A stretch of DNA of 64,000 bases from Henckelia pumila (GCF_033568475.1 NC_133121.1:8618001-8682000), one strand, 5' to 3'. Numbered from the stretch's first letter, positions 24,224-36,463 are shown. Notes: generated by a model from the sequence alone, not told the origin. Translations and numbers: made by a program.

Positions 24224-25583
24224 CGTAGATTCCATCATGAAAATGCAGAGGCATCTCAGAGAACACCTTGAGCTGCTTCAAACCGAGTTCAACCAGCTTG
24301 TCCTAAGTGCCGATATGGCGGGTAGGTTGCAACAAGCTGATCGGATCAAAGTATCCAATCGAATCACAGGATGTATGCAAGCTCAAACTCAACTATGGGC
24401 TGCTATTCAAGGGCCAATTATGTGTGCCATAGAAAAACCACTGGTTTCTCAAAAATAAAAAATGTTAAAACCATTGGTTTTACAAGAACAAAAAATACAG
24501 CCACCGGTTATAAAACAATATGTTGAGGATCCTAATACTCAAGAAACAAACGCTAATCTATCATCAGCTTTTGATGATCTAGATAAAGCAACAATTGATG
24601 ATGATAACTCATCAAGTCAACCCTCCGCCTCTGGGGTAAAAGAGGAAGAGATCAATCTTAGGCTCCACACTGACAAGGGCAAATCTAAGATCGATACTAA
24701 CCCAGCTGTCATTTCTCCATTTCAGGTTTATCAACAAAGATGGGAGAAATTAAGCACAAGAAGTGAAATCAACCCGATCACTTGCAGGGTTGATGTTGCA
24801 GGAATATATCCAAGGGTTTGGCTAAAAAACAATGTCAATCCTAAAGATGTAAAGCTATGGTATGAATTTGGGGCTCTAGCCTCAGTTTATACAACTTCAC
24901 CAGGCTTCCAGGAAATATCACAACTACCAAAATGGATTCAGGAAGCAGTCCAAGAAACATAGGCAAATAATGATCATTTGTCCAGAGGAGATGTGCTCGA
25001 GTTATACTTCTTTAGTGCAGCTCCAGAACCAACAGAGAAAGGATCACACGAGCCCTTTCATTTCATCAAGCTAAGGAAACCTGACATGAATAATCAAAGA
25101 TTTATCAAGGATCCTATATCTGAAGAAATACCATTGGTGTCCACTTTTGGAGAAAATGAAATTTCAACCAGAAGGGCATGGAGTATTTGGGTTTGTTTCA
25201 CCGAGATGGATAAGGTCAAGTTTCCGTTCAAATTTTATCAAAATTCTGTGAACGGATCATTCCTGTTAAACACAATGATAGGAAAAACTATGGCTTTTGC
25301 GGAAAAACTCTTCGAAAAGAAGAAGAACTTTTTGTGGAATAACAAGCTGACGGGGAGTAAAAAAACTCGCCGAAAATTTTGTAACATGGCTTATATCGGA
25401 AGATGGTCAGAGAATATCTGCCCAGAATGTACAAACCAGACGGAGCCAGAATTCGGAAAAACTTTCAAACCCCGAACGGATCGAAAAGATTTTTCCGAGA
25501 CAAGCAAAGGTGGACAGGGACCACCAAAACCACATTTTCCCAGGAGCCCACTGCAAAAGCAAAAGATGCCCCGACAACAATAA
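24210..25583 (+). pseudogene. caulimovirid 3' ORF, transactivator/inclusion-body-like (broken)
   Basis: It starts inside the end of the polymerase ORF in another frame. A single frame carries two stops, at 24456-24458 and 24960-24962. The body has the mixed central domain expected of the translational transactivator and a Lys/Arg/Pro-rich tail. Assigned by position and general character; no strong motif. Confidence 0.6.
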
Positions 25584-25731
25584 AAAAGGCATGTGAGGAG
25601 AATAAATCCAAAAGAAAAAGTCAAGCATGTGACTCTCTCACTAGCAAAAGATGCCATCAATAATGACATAAAGAATTCAAGACAACTGTAAGATTCCCTG
25701 AAGTTTCTCGGTAAAACGAGTGAAACTTCGG

Positions 25732-25799
25732 CTATAAATACAGGATTTTGAGGAAGCTGAAGACATCGATCATTCTCTTCAGTTTTCTTACGAAATAAA
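25732..25799 (+). promoter_or_regulatory. pregenomic RNA TATA box and polyadenylation signal
   Basis: ctataaata at 25732-25740 is followed by AATAAA at 25794-25799, a spacing typical of the caulimovirid pregenomic promoter and its short terminal redundancy. A second AATAAA lies near 25946. Confidence 0.7.
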
Positions 25800-26170
25800 A
25801 ATCATTGTAATATTTCTCTTTCTGAGTTTGTGTTAAATTTTTGTTTTATGTATTTCAAGAACAAGGCTACTATAAGTAGCTAAACTAGTTATCTTCTCCT
25901 CTTCAAAGGAGGTTGATTTATGTAATAATATGTTGTCTGAATAAATTTCCTAAGTCTCTTGTTCATCCATGCTTATATTTTATAATTAATTTTATATACC
26001 ATACGCCTTAAGGTAGAAAACGAATTAAGGCTGTGCTGGGTGTCGTTGAAGGAGCTTGTGCAGAAACCATCTGTTGCGACTGCATGGTTGAGTGTGAGGA
26101 GCACTTCGTAAAACTCGGCAGGTATGACCCGACGACACTATGGTCAAAGAGGTATTTAATTTTAATTAAT
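25800..26170 (+). other. viral leader remnant
   Basis: Sequence downstream of the pregenomic start, with several short ATG-started frames, as in caulimovirid leaders. It fades into host sequence near 26170. Boundary by eye only. Confidence 0.4.
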
Positions 26171-26661
26171 CTTACGGAAGCATGATGGGCTTATGTATAA
26201 CTTTAATAAAATTGAGAAATAAAGGGCAGAATATGTATTATTTAGTTTCAAGGACATGTTCGAGACACTTTTTAATTGATAGGGGATATTTTCAGGATAC
26301 GAAAAATAAAAGGGATATAATTGGCTCAATAACGAAACATATTTAGGAATTATGCCTTATAAAATCATTTAAAAAGTTTTTTATTTTGATGTGGCCTTTG
26401 AGTACTGCCCAAGGTAACAACGAATAAATTCGAACATGCAAGATTATTTTAGGAAAAAAAAGAAATTCTTCAAGTCGTTTACTTTAAATAGTGGGATTGG
26501 GATTGAACAAAGATATATTAAAGTATGATTATTAAGATAATTTAATAGGATATAAAGTGGTTATGGATAAATAATAATATGTTTAGTTCGATGGATTAAA
26601 AAATTTTGTTTACTTTTTCATCTTGTAAAGATTTATAATCCCATGAAAAATTTAGGACTTA
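26171..26661. other. AT-rich host sequence between two mobile elements
   Basis: No gene. 26210-26365 resembles the inverse of 18540-18715. Confidence 0.5.
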
Positions 26662-26666
26662 TACTC

Positions 26667-27268
26667 TGATGATGTCGGAATTTTACCTCGGGTTCGGTCT
26701 GGTAGAATGGATCCTCCAAATCTCCAATGAAGCAGGTCGGGTCGGGTACACCAAGTTCTGCACAAGCAACAGCTAGGTCAAGGGGCGTCGAAAGTGTTTT
26801 CGGCGTGACCCCTCCGATGCCTAAGTCAGTGTCTTGAAAGCAGATGATATGATTAATGCGAAAATTGAGAGATATGAGTGCGTGAAAGTAAAAGTGAGTA
26901 ATGAATAATGAATACCATAACAGTACCTGTATTTATAGGAAAAATAGAGTAAGTTACCTAGTCGAATTATAACATATCATGGAGTAGGACTCTTCACTCA
27001 TTGGTCCACCCTTGAGTTTATACCTATCTCATTCATATCTTGTGCCATGGTCAAGCTTATCTCCAATGTATTCAAGTTCCACTTGACCTATAAAACATAC
27101 CAAGCCCTATTGGGCCCCAGCTCGAGTCAGCCCAGTAATAAGCAGCCCAGGTCTTGACATGCCCTAACAGGTAGAAAAATGGGCTGGACCTGATATATAA
27201 TAATAATCCCAAAATTGGGCCAACCCATAATGAACGGGTTCTGGTCAAAATAATTTCCCGGGGCATCA
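26667..27268 (-). repeat. 3' LTR of the Tat element
   Basis: Begins TGATGATG and ends GGGGCATCA on the plus strand. In the element's orientation it is the downstream LTR. A purine-rich tract (minus strand agggaggt, near 27271-27280) abuts it. Confidence 0.95.
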
Positions 27269-27546
27269 ATAGTACCTCCCTAATCGGTCTAAAAGAAGAA
27301 TGAAGTTAGACTAAGAATTCAGTCCGGATCCCGAACTATGCATGTGTCATTCGACCAGTTCAGAATTTAATTCATGCAATGTGTTTCTTTTGGACGGTCC
27401 AGATCAGGATCCGCATGATGTGTTTTTAATGAACGGCTCAGATGTCCTCTGACGGTTCTTTTCCCAAAGCCAAAAAAAACACGGCTTGTCCCGTCCCGAG
27501 CCGTAGATCAAGTTAAAAATCAACGGTCCAGATCGATTCACCACCT

Positions 27547-27556
27547 CTATATATAC
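27547..27556 (+). promoter_or_regulatory. TATA box for the antisense gene
   Basis: ctatatatac in GC-richer surroundings, about 170 bp upstream of the likely start of the antisense ORF and outside the LTR. This suggests that the antisense gene has its own promoter. Confidence 0.6.
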
Positions 27557-27724
27557 TGGGCAGTAAAAATTTTGTTTTTTCACCTTTCACTCTTGTACTG
27601 TTACGCTGCAAAAATTTCAAGAGCTCGCCCGACCCGGACTGCTGCGTCTGTCTTGTTTGTGTCAATCCCGAGCTACAACTCTTTCACCTGTAAGTCTTAC
27701 CGTCCTTACACTAGGTTGATTAAT

Positions 27725-29710
27725 ATGTCCTCCCTAGACGAGACTTCTGTTCGGGAAATAGTGGCCTTTTTTGAAGCATCCAATTCTCCCTCTAACAACT
27801 CCGAGCCCTCCGATTCCAATAATCCAAGCTCAGAGCTGGATCTGTCGGAGACTCGTATAGAAAAATTAAAGCGACTGCACAAACTCAGGTCGGATGAGGC
27901 CCGATTATCTGCCAAAGGGAAACAATGGTATGAAGTCCTGGCCTCCCATCTAAGTCCAGACCTGGGTCCTCTCATTAGGGAGAAATCGGGAATGCCCGAT
28001 ACCTATGATCTTATAATCCCGGGCCATAAAGACCGGGCTCACAGACCGCCCCCTAATTTCTTGAGCTTCAGCCTAGATCAGATCAAGATGGGTTTAAGAT
28101 TTCCAGTCCCGAACTGCGTATCCTATTTATGTCAATACTTTTGTGTGTGCCCGAGTCAATTATCCCCGAACTCTTTTAGTTCAATTCTATCATTAGGTGT
28201 ACTTTTTTGTTTCTTCCGAATTCCCTTAGACATAGGAAATTTAATTTACTTTTTGCAAATTAAGAAAACCGCCCCGGGCCGCTTCTATATTTCCATGCGA
28301 CCCGAATACCCCTTTTTGAAGGGTAAGCCTAGCTCACACAAAGGCTGGACAAACAGATACGTTTTTGTCAACCCCAACCAGCCATGGGAATGCCGATCCA
28401 ACTGGGCTATGAACTTCACCAGTCCTGAATCCCCAGCCCTGCCTACTCATAACTTTACCAATTTTATCAACACCATGTCCGCGCAAACTTTTGATATTGA
28501 GAGCCTGATTGAGGAGGATCTGCTCTGTCATTATGGCTTCAGTGGGAAGGGAGTAGAGATCCAAGGAGATGTAGGTAGTACCCCTGTACCCGTGTTATCC
28601 TTATCTTAGACTAATTCCCCTTATGCCTTTTATTTACTGTATTTTTTTTTTTTAGACGACAGGATCAGATTTGCCGCTATGCCTGCCAACTTCAGAGCTG
28701 CACTGAAGAACTTGAAGAGGAAGAAAATAGAGGATAGTGAGGCCAACACTCATCCCAAACCTCCTCCCCCTAAACAGTCAAAAAAGAAAGCTTCCAAAAC
28801 CAAGGAAAAGCCCAGCACTAATCTTCCCAAGCTTAAGCAGCCGTCCATTGTTTCCTCGTCCCGAGCCCGTGGCAAGGAACCCATAATAGAGTTCGGTTCC
28901 CTACCTGACGCTGAGCCTCAAGGAATGCCCGATCAGCTCGGGGTCCCAGAGATGTCATTTTTCTCGAAGCCCGACCCCCAAGGGTGCCTGGGCATAATGC
29001 AGAACTTAATTTCCCGTTCTGACTTGAAAATCCTACAAGCGGTGCCACACCTAGAAGCTGAACAAAACTTTGCTTTGGCATCCTTGCAGGTATGTTGCGA
29101 TTTTTCAATCTTACCTTGTATACTGATCTGGCACTTACAGAGCTGGCATTTATTATCACAGGCTTTAGCTTGGGGAGGGGAGATCACTAGCCGAGCTTTC
29201 AAAACCCGAGAGGAGCATGCCCTGAATCAGGAAGCTTTCGTAACTCGGATTTCTGAACTTACACGGAAGTCTTGTGAGATGAAGAAGGAGCATGACGAGG
29301 AGGTGACCGAGATGAGGGTGGAGATTGAGTCCGGGCGAGATGCTCTTGAGGCTGCCCACAAAAAGGCTGCCGATCTGGAGGTGGATAAGATTGAACTAGA
29401 GAACCGAGTACGGGCCCTGACCAAGGAGCTTGAGGCTGCGAAGGAGGTCGGGAAACAGGAGTTCCTGAACTCCGTGGATTTTGCCAACGCGGTAGCTGAG
29501 AAGGCGGCTACCTTTTTTGATGAAGGCTTTAAAGGGTACCTCGCCCAGTTAAGGGTTAATGGGTATTCGGAGACCGAGCACCCCGCCCTTTTCCTTGACT
29601 GTACCAAAGCTCTTGACGACATGCCCGACGAAGACTCAGAAAAGACCGAGCAAGAGAAACCAGGAGATCCCGACCAGAGCTCAAAGCCACAGGATGCCTC
29701 CGCCCCTTGA
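27725..29710 (+). CDS. antisense ORF of the Tat element (Transposase_28-like domain plus coiled coil)
   Basis: It runs opposite to gag-pol. Two exons, 27725-28574 and 28656-29710, join in phase 1 across a GT-AG intron with a strong T-tract acceptor, giving 634 codons. An optional 72-nt in-frame intron at 29090-29161 (cag|gtatgt ... cacag) would give 610. The start chosen is MSSLDETSV; the frame is open 51 codons further upstream, past a Pro/Arg-rich stretch. The middle ('MGLRFPVP' to 'GRFYISMRPEYPFLKG' to 'HKGWTNRYVFV') fits the 'putative gypsy type transposon' domain PF04195. The second exon holds a Lys-rich linker, a long Glu/Lys coiled coil and a 'FFDEGFKGYLAQLRVNG' motif. No stop breaks either exon, unlike gag-pol. 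Its role in transposition is unknown. Confidence 0.75.
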
Positions 29711-29937
29711 TTATTTGTATAAATATTGTTTAAAAACATGATCTAAATGGTAGACCCTGCGAGGTCATTGATTTCGGTTGTTGCCCAGGTAGGGCTGATA
29801 CATTGTTTACTCTTTCACATATGAATGTTTTTGCCCAGTTCAGGTTTATTTAAGAATTCTCCTTTTCTAACATGGTTTTACTGTTATAAATGTGCATGCA
29901 AATCCAGCCACAAAATTTATCAAGTATAAATCCTTTA

Positions 29938-30215
29938 AGGGCCCGACCTACATATATACCCGGACTGGTTGAATTCCAGTTGAGTCAAACTTTACCATGT
30001 AAATTACTGAAAGCCCGTGCTAAATATACCCGGACTGGCTGGATGAAAAAACCATAACCTTAAACAAAATTTTAAGGACTCATCCTATATGCACTCGGAC
30101 TGGCTGAATGAAAATCAAGTCATAATTAATCAAGTGTATCCCTAAAACCCGAGCTACATGTACTCGCACTGGATGAGTGAGAATTGAATTCCGACCTTTA
30201 AGGGTGCCCGGACTG
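29938..30215. repeat. degenerate tandem array, roughly 60-70-bp unit
   Basis: About five diverged copies, each centred on 'cccggactggctgaatg' and opening with 'cccgacctacat'-like wording. Lies between the antisense gene and the 59-bp array. Confidence 0.65.
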
Positions 30216-30357
30216 GTTGAATGCAAATTAGTACCTTTTCTAAGCTCTTTAAGCTCTAATGTGACCCTCGAGATTGAATCATACTTGGATTTTTAATTAC
30301 CCACCAAAATGTGGGTGTTAGTACTGCTCATTACTAATTTTAAGTACCAGACCTGTC

Positions 30358-31170
30358 TGGGTTTTGAATTCCACTGGTAGGCCACTGAGGTGGACTTTGT
30401 GTGCCAGGCCTACCTGGGCTTTGAATTCCACTGATGTGGGCCACTGAGGTGGACTTTGTGTGCCAGACCTGCCTGGGCTTTGAATTCCACTGATGTGGGC
30501 CATTGAGGTGGAATTTGAGTACCAGACCTGCCTGGACTTTGAATTCCACTGATATGGGCCACTGAGGTGGACTTTGAGTGCCAGACCTGCCTGGACTTTG
30601 AATTCCATTGATGTGGGCCACTGAGGTGGACTTTGAGTGTCAGACCTGCCTGGGCTTTGAATTCCACTGATGTGAGCCACTGAGGTGGACTTTGAGTGCC
30701 AGACCTGCCTGGGCTTTGAATTCCACTGATGTGGGCCACTGAGGTGGACTTTGTGTGCCAGACCTGCCTGGGCTTTGAATTCCACTGATGTGGGCCACTG
30801 AGGTGGACTTTGTGTGCCAGACCTGCCTGGCCTTTGAATTCCACTGATGTGGGCCACTGAGGTGGACTTTGAGTGCCAGACCTGCCTGGGCTTTGAATTC
30901 CACTGATGTGGGCCACTGAGGTGGACTTTGAGTGCCAGACCTGCCTGGGCTTTGAATTCCACTGATGTGGGCCACTGAGGTGGACTTTGAGTGCCAGACC
31001 TGCCTGGGCTTTGAATTCCACTGATGTGGGCCACTGAGGTGGACTTTGTGTGCCAGACCTGCTTGGGCTTTGAATTCCACTGATGTGGGCCATTGAGGTG
31101 GACTTTGTGTGCCAGACCTGCCTGGGCTTTGAATTCCACTAATGTGGGCCACTGAGGTGGACTTTGTAGG
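30358..31170. repeat. 59-bp tandem array, 14 copies
   Basis: The word 'tttgaattcca' recurs 14 times, first at about 30364 and then at regular 59-bp steps from about 30420 to 31128. Copies are close to identical in the centre and more diverged at the left edge. Because 59 is not a multiple of 3 and no frame of the unit has a stop, all three minus frames stay open for long stretches. These are not genes. Confidence 0.95.
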
Positions 31171-31353
31171 GTAAGTTCCATAAAACAAAATTGAATTTTG
31201 CATTTAAAGTGTTCCAAAAATTGACGCTAAACAGGACTGACCATAAAGTAAACAAACCAGGACTGACTTCTGCAAAATAAATAGCTCAAAAAGAATGACT
31301 AACTGGTTATCCAGCTTAGGGAGCTATAGCATGATGAGGCCCGAGCTGAGCTA

Positions 31354-34300
31354 CTAGGGATAGTATTTTTTCAAGTGTTGAGCATTCCATGGCCTTTTAC
31401 CCCTCTTACCTTGGGCATCTTCCAAGTAATATGCAGCTATTCCAGCTTTTTCTATCACCTTGAATGGGCCTTCATATTTGGCCTCTAGCTTTCCTCTTTC
31501 CCCTGGATGTTGTATCTTTCGCATAACCAGATCTCCCTCCTGGAAAACCTTAGGGTATACTCTTTTGTTGTAGGTCTGGGTCATTCGTTTGCGATAGGCT
31601 GCGAGCCTAATTGCAGACCGGGACCTGTGCTCCTCAAGTAAGTCCAAATCCATTGCTCGCAGTTCTTGATTGTTTGGGCCGTATGCTATGATCCTGGAAC
31701 TCTCTTGTCCGATCTCTGCTGGGAGAACAACTTCAGTCCCATACACCATGCTGAAAGGGGTTTCACCCGTACCGGATCGAGTTGTAGTTCGGTAAGACCA
31801 CAATACTGAAGGGAGCTCGTCTGCCCACTTGCCCTTGGCTGCATCCAATCGTGTCTTAAGGGCTTGGACTATCGTTCTGTTGGTAACTTTGACTTGTCCA
31901 TTCCCTTGCGGGTATTCTACAGAGGTGAAAACTTGTTCGATCTTCATTTCCTGGCACCATGCCCGAACTTTGGATCCACATAACTGTCTCCCATTATCTG
32001 ATGCCAACCTGCGAGGGATTCCAAAGCGGCACACTATATTTTTCCATAGAAAATTGAGCACTTCATTTTCTGTAATTTTTGCTAAGGGCTCGGTTTCAAC
32101 CCATTTGGAAAAATAATCGACTGCGACCAACAAAAATTTTCTTTGTCCTGTGCTAACAGGAAATGGCCCCACAATATCCATTCCCCATTGATCAAAAGGA
32201 CAAGCGGCCACCACTGCCTTCATGTATTCTGCAGGTCTCCATTGTAGGTTAGCATGTCTCTGACAATTATAACAAGAATTAACCAGATCTGCTGAGTCTT
32301 TCCGCATGGTTGGCCAGAAGAATCCTGCCAAAAGTGCTTTTCGAGCTAGGGCCAGACTGCCCAGGTGACTGCCACAAGACCCTTCATGAATTTCTCGTAA
32401 GACATAATTGGCCTCATCAGGACCCAAACATTTTAACAAAGGCTGAGAGAAAGATCGTTTAAACAGAATTTGATCGATCACGACAAAGCGGAGAGCCCTT
32501 CTCTTAACTTCCTTTGCTTTTTTATTATCACTCGGTAATTCTTTCTTGATTAGATATTTGTGCATATCATATCGCCAGTCTCCTTCTGGTACCTGAGCTA
32601 TAATTTTATCCAGAGTTTCTAGTTGCGAAACAAGTTCCCGACCTGCGACAATGGGATCAGATCGGTTACTCAGAGCACTGGCTAAGCGGACCAAGTGGTC
32701 TGCCTTCATATTTTCAGCCCGGGGGATGAGCTCTAAGTTCAACTCGATGAACCCTTCTTTGGCTTTGTCTAATGCTTTGATATATCTCAACATCTTCTCA
32801 TCTTTACATTCAAATCTCCCGTTGCTCTGTTGGATTGCTAATTGGGAATCGGAATACAGATTAGCTCGGGAGATGCCCAAGTTTCGTGCTGCTTTGAGCC
32901 CAAGCAATAATGCCTCATATTCCGCTTCATTGTTTGAGGCCTTGAAGTCTAACCTGATTGAAATATTAGTTTCTTCCCCCCAAGGTGAGATGATCACAAT
33001 TCCAGCTCCGCACTCGGACTGACATGATGACCCATCTACGAAAATCTTCCATAATTCTTCTTGTTCTAGTTGTACTGTCTCCGCTAAGAAATCAGCTAGG
33101 GCTTGAGCTTTTATGGCTGTCCGCTCGAATTTGATGTCATACTCACTCAACTCTGTAATCCATCTGATAAGTCTCCCTGATGCATCTGGATTAGCTGCAA
33201 TTTTTCCCAGAACGCTGTTGGTGAGCACCGTGATGGGGTGTGACAAAAAATAAGGACGCAATTTTCTCGCAGTGATAACTAAAGCTAAGGCTAGTTTTTC
33301 CTGCGTTAAATAGTTGAGTTCAGCTCCCTTCAAGGCATGACTCACAAAGTACACAGGCTGATGATTTATTCCGTCCTTCCTGACTAGGACTGAACTGGCT
33401 GCTCAGTTGGTCACCGCCAGATATAAGAACAATTCTTCCCCTTGGATAGGCTTATTCAGCACGGGAAACTGCTTTAAGTAAGCTTTCAAGTCCTGGAAAG
33501 CTTTCTCACTTTCATCATCCCATTCAAAATTTTTCGTTTTTCGTAGTGCCTTAAAGAAAGGGAGGCTTTTATCTGCTGATCTGCTTATAAACTGGGCCAG
33601 TGCTGTAATTCTTCCTGTTAATCTCTGTACTTCCTGTATATTCTTGAAGGAGATCATAGTAATGATGGCTTGGACCTTTTCGGGATTAGCTTCGATTCCC
33701 CTTCTTGTAACCATATAACCCAGAAACTTTCCAGCTCGGACTCCGAAGGTACACTTTCTGGGGTTTAGCTTAAGCCGATAGTGCTTCAAAGTCTGAAAAG
33801 TTTGAGTTAGGTCGGTAATGAACTGGTCCGCAGTTCGGGTCTTGACCAGGATATCATCTACATAGACCTCGATATTTTTTCCAATTTGCTGCTCGAATAC
33901 TCTATCCATCAACCTTTGGTATGTAGCCCCGACGTTTTTGAGTCCAAACGGCATGACCACATAGGAATAGGTTCCTGCTGATGTGACAAAACTGACCTTG
34001 TCTTTGTCCTCTTTTGCCAAGGGAATTTGGTGATATCCTTGGTAAGCATCCAAAAAGCTAAGTAATTCATGCCCTGCAGTGGAATCGACAAGCTGGTCTA
34101 TTCTAGGTAGGGGTTAGCAATCTTTAGGGCATGCTTTATTCAAATCTCGAAAATCTACACACATACGCCATTTTCCCGTAGATTTCGGGACTAAGACTAT
34201 GTTAGAAAACCAGGTCGGGAAGTGGATTTCTTCAATATTCCTAGCTCTGAGTAGCTCGTCCACCTGCTCCTTTATTACTGCATCTTTTTCAGGACCGAAG

Positions 34301-36443
34301 TGCCTTTTCTTTTGAATAATAGGGCGACAGCCCTTTATTACATTGAGCTTGTGCTCTGCTACTTCCCGATGGACCCCTACCAGGTCTGAAACTGACCACG
34401 CGAAGACGTCTTTATTTTTTTGCAAGCATTCCGGTTGTAGTTGCTTCAACTCTGCTTCAAGGGTACGGGCAATTTTTACCATCCCCGAAGGAGGGGAGAT
34501 CATTATTTCTTCAATTTCTTCTTCAGCAGCGACAGATGTTTCTTCTATCAAGTTGACTTTTTCCATGCCAGCAAATCCAGGTCTGTCAACATTATCAGTC
34601 CTGGCTACTTTTTGCTCTATTCTGACTTCCTCCACATAACACTTTCGTGCAATAAATTGATCACCTTGCACCTCACCGACCTCATTACCCACTGGGAACT
34701 TAATTTTCTGATGCAGAGCTGATGCGACGGCCATGAAAGTGGTCATGGCAGGTCTACCCAGTATGGCGTTATAGGCAAACGGAGCGTCTACTATAATAAA
34801 GCTCACAATCCTGGTCTTGCGACCGTTGCCTTTCCCAAGAGTTAGGGGTAGATGTACTAACCCAACAGGCCGGATTGCATGACCCGTGAAACCAAAGAGT
34901 GATGTGACGACGGGCTCTATTTTGTGCTGTCCCAGGTCCATTTGATTGATAGCTTCTTGGAATAGAACATTGACAGAACTGCCTGAATCCACAAATATCC
35001 GGGCCACATCATAATTCGCGACCATGGCCCTTATTACCAGTGCATCATTATGGTTGTTAGCAACCTCTTTTAAATCTTCCGGCCCAAAAGAGAGGGTCGG
35101 GCCAGTGTTGACAGTTTGATTGTCAATCTCCATATTTATTAATTTTCGGCTGCTAGTTTTCCTAGATCGATTGGAATCTCCATCAGTAGGGCCTCCTGAA
35201 ATCATATTGATAATTCCCCGAGCAGGCGGAGCCGATCTTTGATGAGCTCGGTCATCCCTGGGCTGGTCCTGATTTGGGCGATTGAAATCCTCATGAGGAG
35301 GAGTAGTCCTGGCTCTCTGTCTCGATCTTCCTCGTTGTTTCCTGTTCGGACGGTACCCCTCTTGTCGGATCAATATATTTTTTATTTCAGAATGTTGTTG
35401 TATTATCCTCTCAATCTCCTGATCTAATTGTCGGCAGTCTTCTGTAGTATGCCCATACTCATTATGAAAGTGACAATATTTATCTGATTGCCTGTTTCGG
35501 GGTCTATTTTCCGTCCACGAAGGCCTTTGTGTGAGTTTTCGATCGTCACAAATTTGTAGGGCTCGGACTTTACTCATGTGTAGAGGAGTGAAAGAGGTGA
35601 ATTCTCCCAACAACGCAGGTCGGAATGGCTGTCCCATCCCTGAATTATTGTTTGGAACCCTATTGTTCTTTGGACTTTTCGGCCGTTCCCTCTTCACAGC
35701 TGCCCGCGAAACCTGTATCTCTTCCATGTTGACATATTTTTCAGCTCAGGCAAGTAATTCTTCATATGTTTCTGGCGGCCTCTTTATTAGAGATTTAAGA
35801 AAATCTTTTGTATCCAGCCCTTGCATGAAGGCACTGATGAGCAGGTCTGGAGTAGCCATGGGTACCTCGAGAGCCAAGGCACTAAACCTGCGGATGTATG
35901 CTCTCAAATTTTCATGTTCTCGTTGCTTGATTGCAAAGAGGCTGAAAGTAGTGGTAGGATGCTTTTTGCTGCTAGCAAAGTGATGCAAAAAGGATTTGCT
36001 GAAATCCTTGAATTCCTTGATCTCCCCAGGACGTAGCATATTGAACCATTGCTGGGCTGGTCCTATGAGAGTATAAGGAAAGACCGGCACTTAATCTGAT
36101 CAGAATATTTATGCAACAGAGCTGCATTCTCAAAGCGTGCCAAATGGTCTTCAGGATCCCCTTTGCCATCATACTCCCCAATATGAGGCAATTTGAACTG
36201 ATTGGGGAGGTCGGCGTCCAATATCTCCTGAGTAAAAGGAATGTTTCTTGTTGTGGTAGCTAGGTACCCGGACTATTTTTTCCTTAACTGCTCCATCTCC
36301 TCCTTCAACTTTCTGATTTCATCGAGGTGGGCATTATGATCAATGTGTAGTGGATTGGCCCCTGCTCTTTCTGCAAAAGCCCTCTGAACAGTCTGAGCTA
36401 CTAGTACCTCTAAATTTGGGTGATCTCCATTCTGATCAGCCAT
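31354..36443 (-). pseudogene. Tat gag-pol polyprotein (broken)
   Basis: It reads from ATG 36443 (MADQNGDHPN) to the stop at 31354. Domains in order are: gag with 'PAQQWF' and a 'CHFHNEYGHTTEDC' knuckle; protease with DSGSS near 34990; RT with YVDDIL near 33855; RNase H; a second RNase H ('FVDGSS' near 33030); integrase with zinc finger, core and C-terminal domain. Lesions are TAG at 36275-36273, a 1-nt frameshift near 36086, TGA at 35748-35746, TAA at 34116-34114 and TGA at 33405-33403. The rest is one frame. The integrase motif normally ending in catalytic Glu (GQxEVTNR) reads GQVKVTNR, an AAA codon at 31890-31888. At least one TGA looks like a CGA-to-TGA change. Confidence 0.93.
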
Positions 36444-36463
36444 CGAAACTCTTTTTCTTCAAA

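Larger units (their letters stand above)
18733..26170 (+). mobile_element. endogenous caulimovirid (pararetrovirus), one decayed genome copy
   Basis: The order of parts is: tRNA-Met primer site, small ORF, coat-protein-like ORF with a CCHC zinc knuckle, movement-protein-like ORF, protease-RT-RNase H ORF, transactivator-like ORF, then a TATA box and polyadenylation signal. No LTRs and no integrase are present, which separates it from retrotransposons. Coat domain before movement domain, with the polymerase in its own ORF, is the order seen in solendo- and cavemovirus-like caulimovirids; genus is not settled. Every main ORF carries stop codons or frameshifts, so the copy is dead. It spans about one viral genome (7.4 kb). 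The right limit is approximate. Confidence 0.9.

Noticed and set aside
25391-25669. Minus-strand ORFs opposite the viral 3' ORF
   Set aside because: Shadows of the Lys/Pro-rich viral tail, with no independent support.
30358-31170. CRISPR-like array
   Set aside because: Unit is a continuous 59-bp tandem repeat without unique spacers, and it lies inside a plant retrotransposon.
30318-31217. Long minus-strand ORFs of about 300, 227 and 187 codons
   Set aside because: They are read-through of the 59-bp tandem array in three frames, not proteins.
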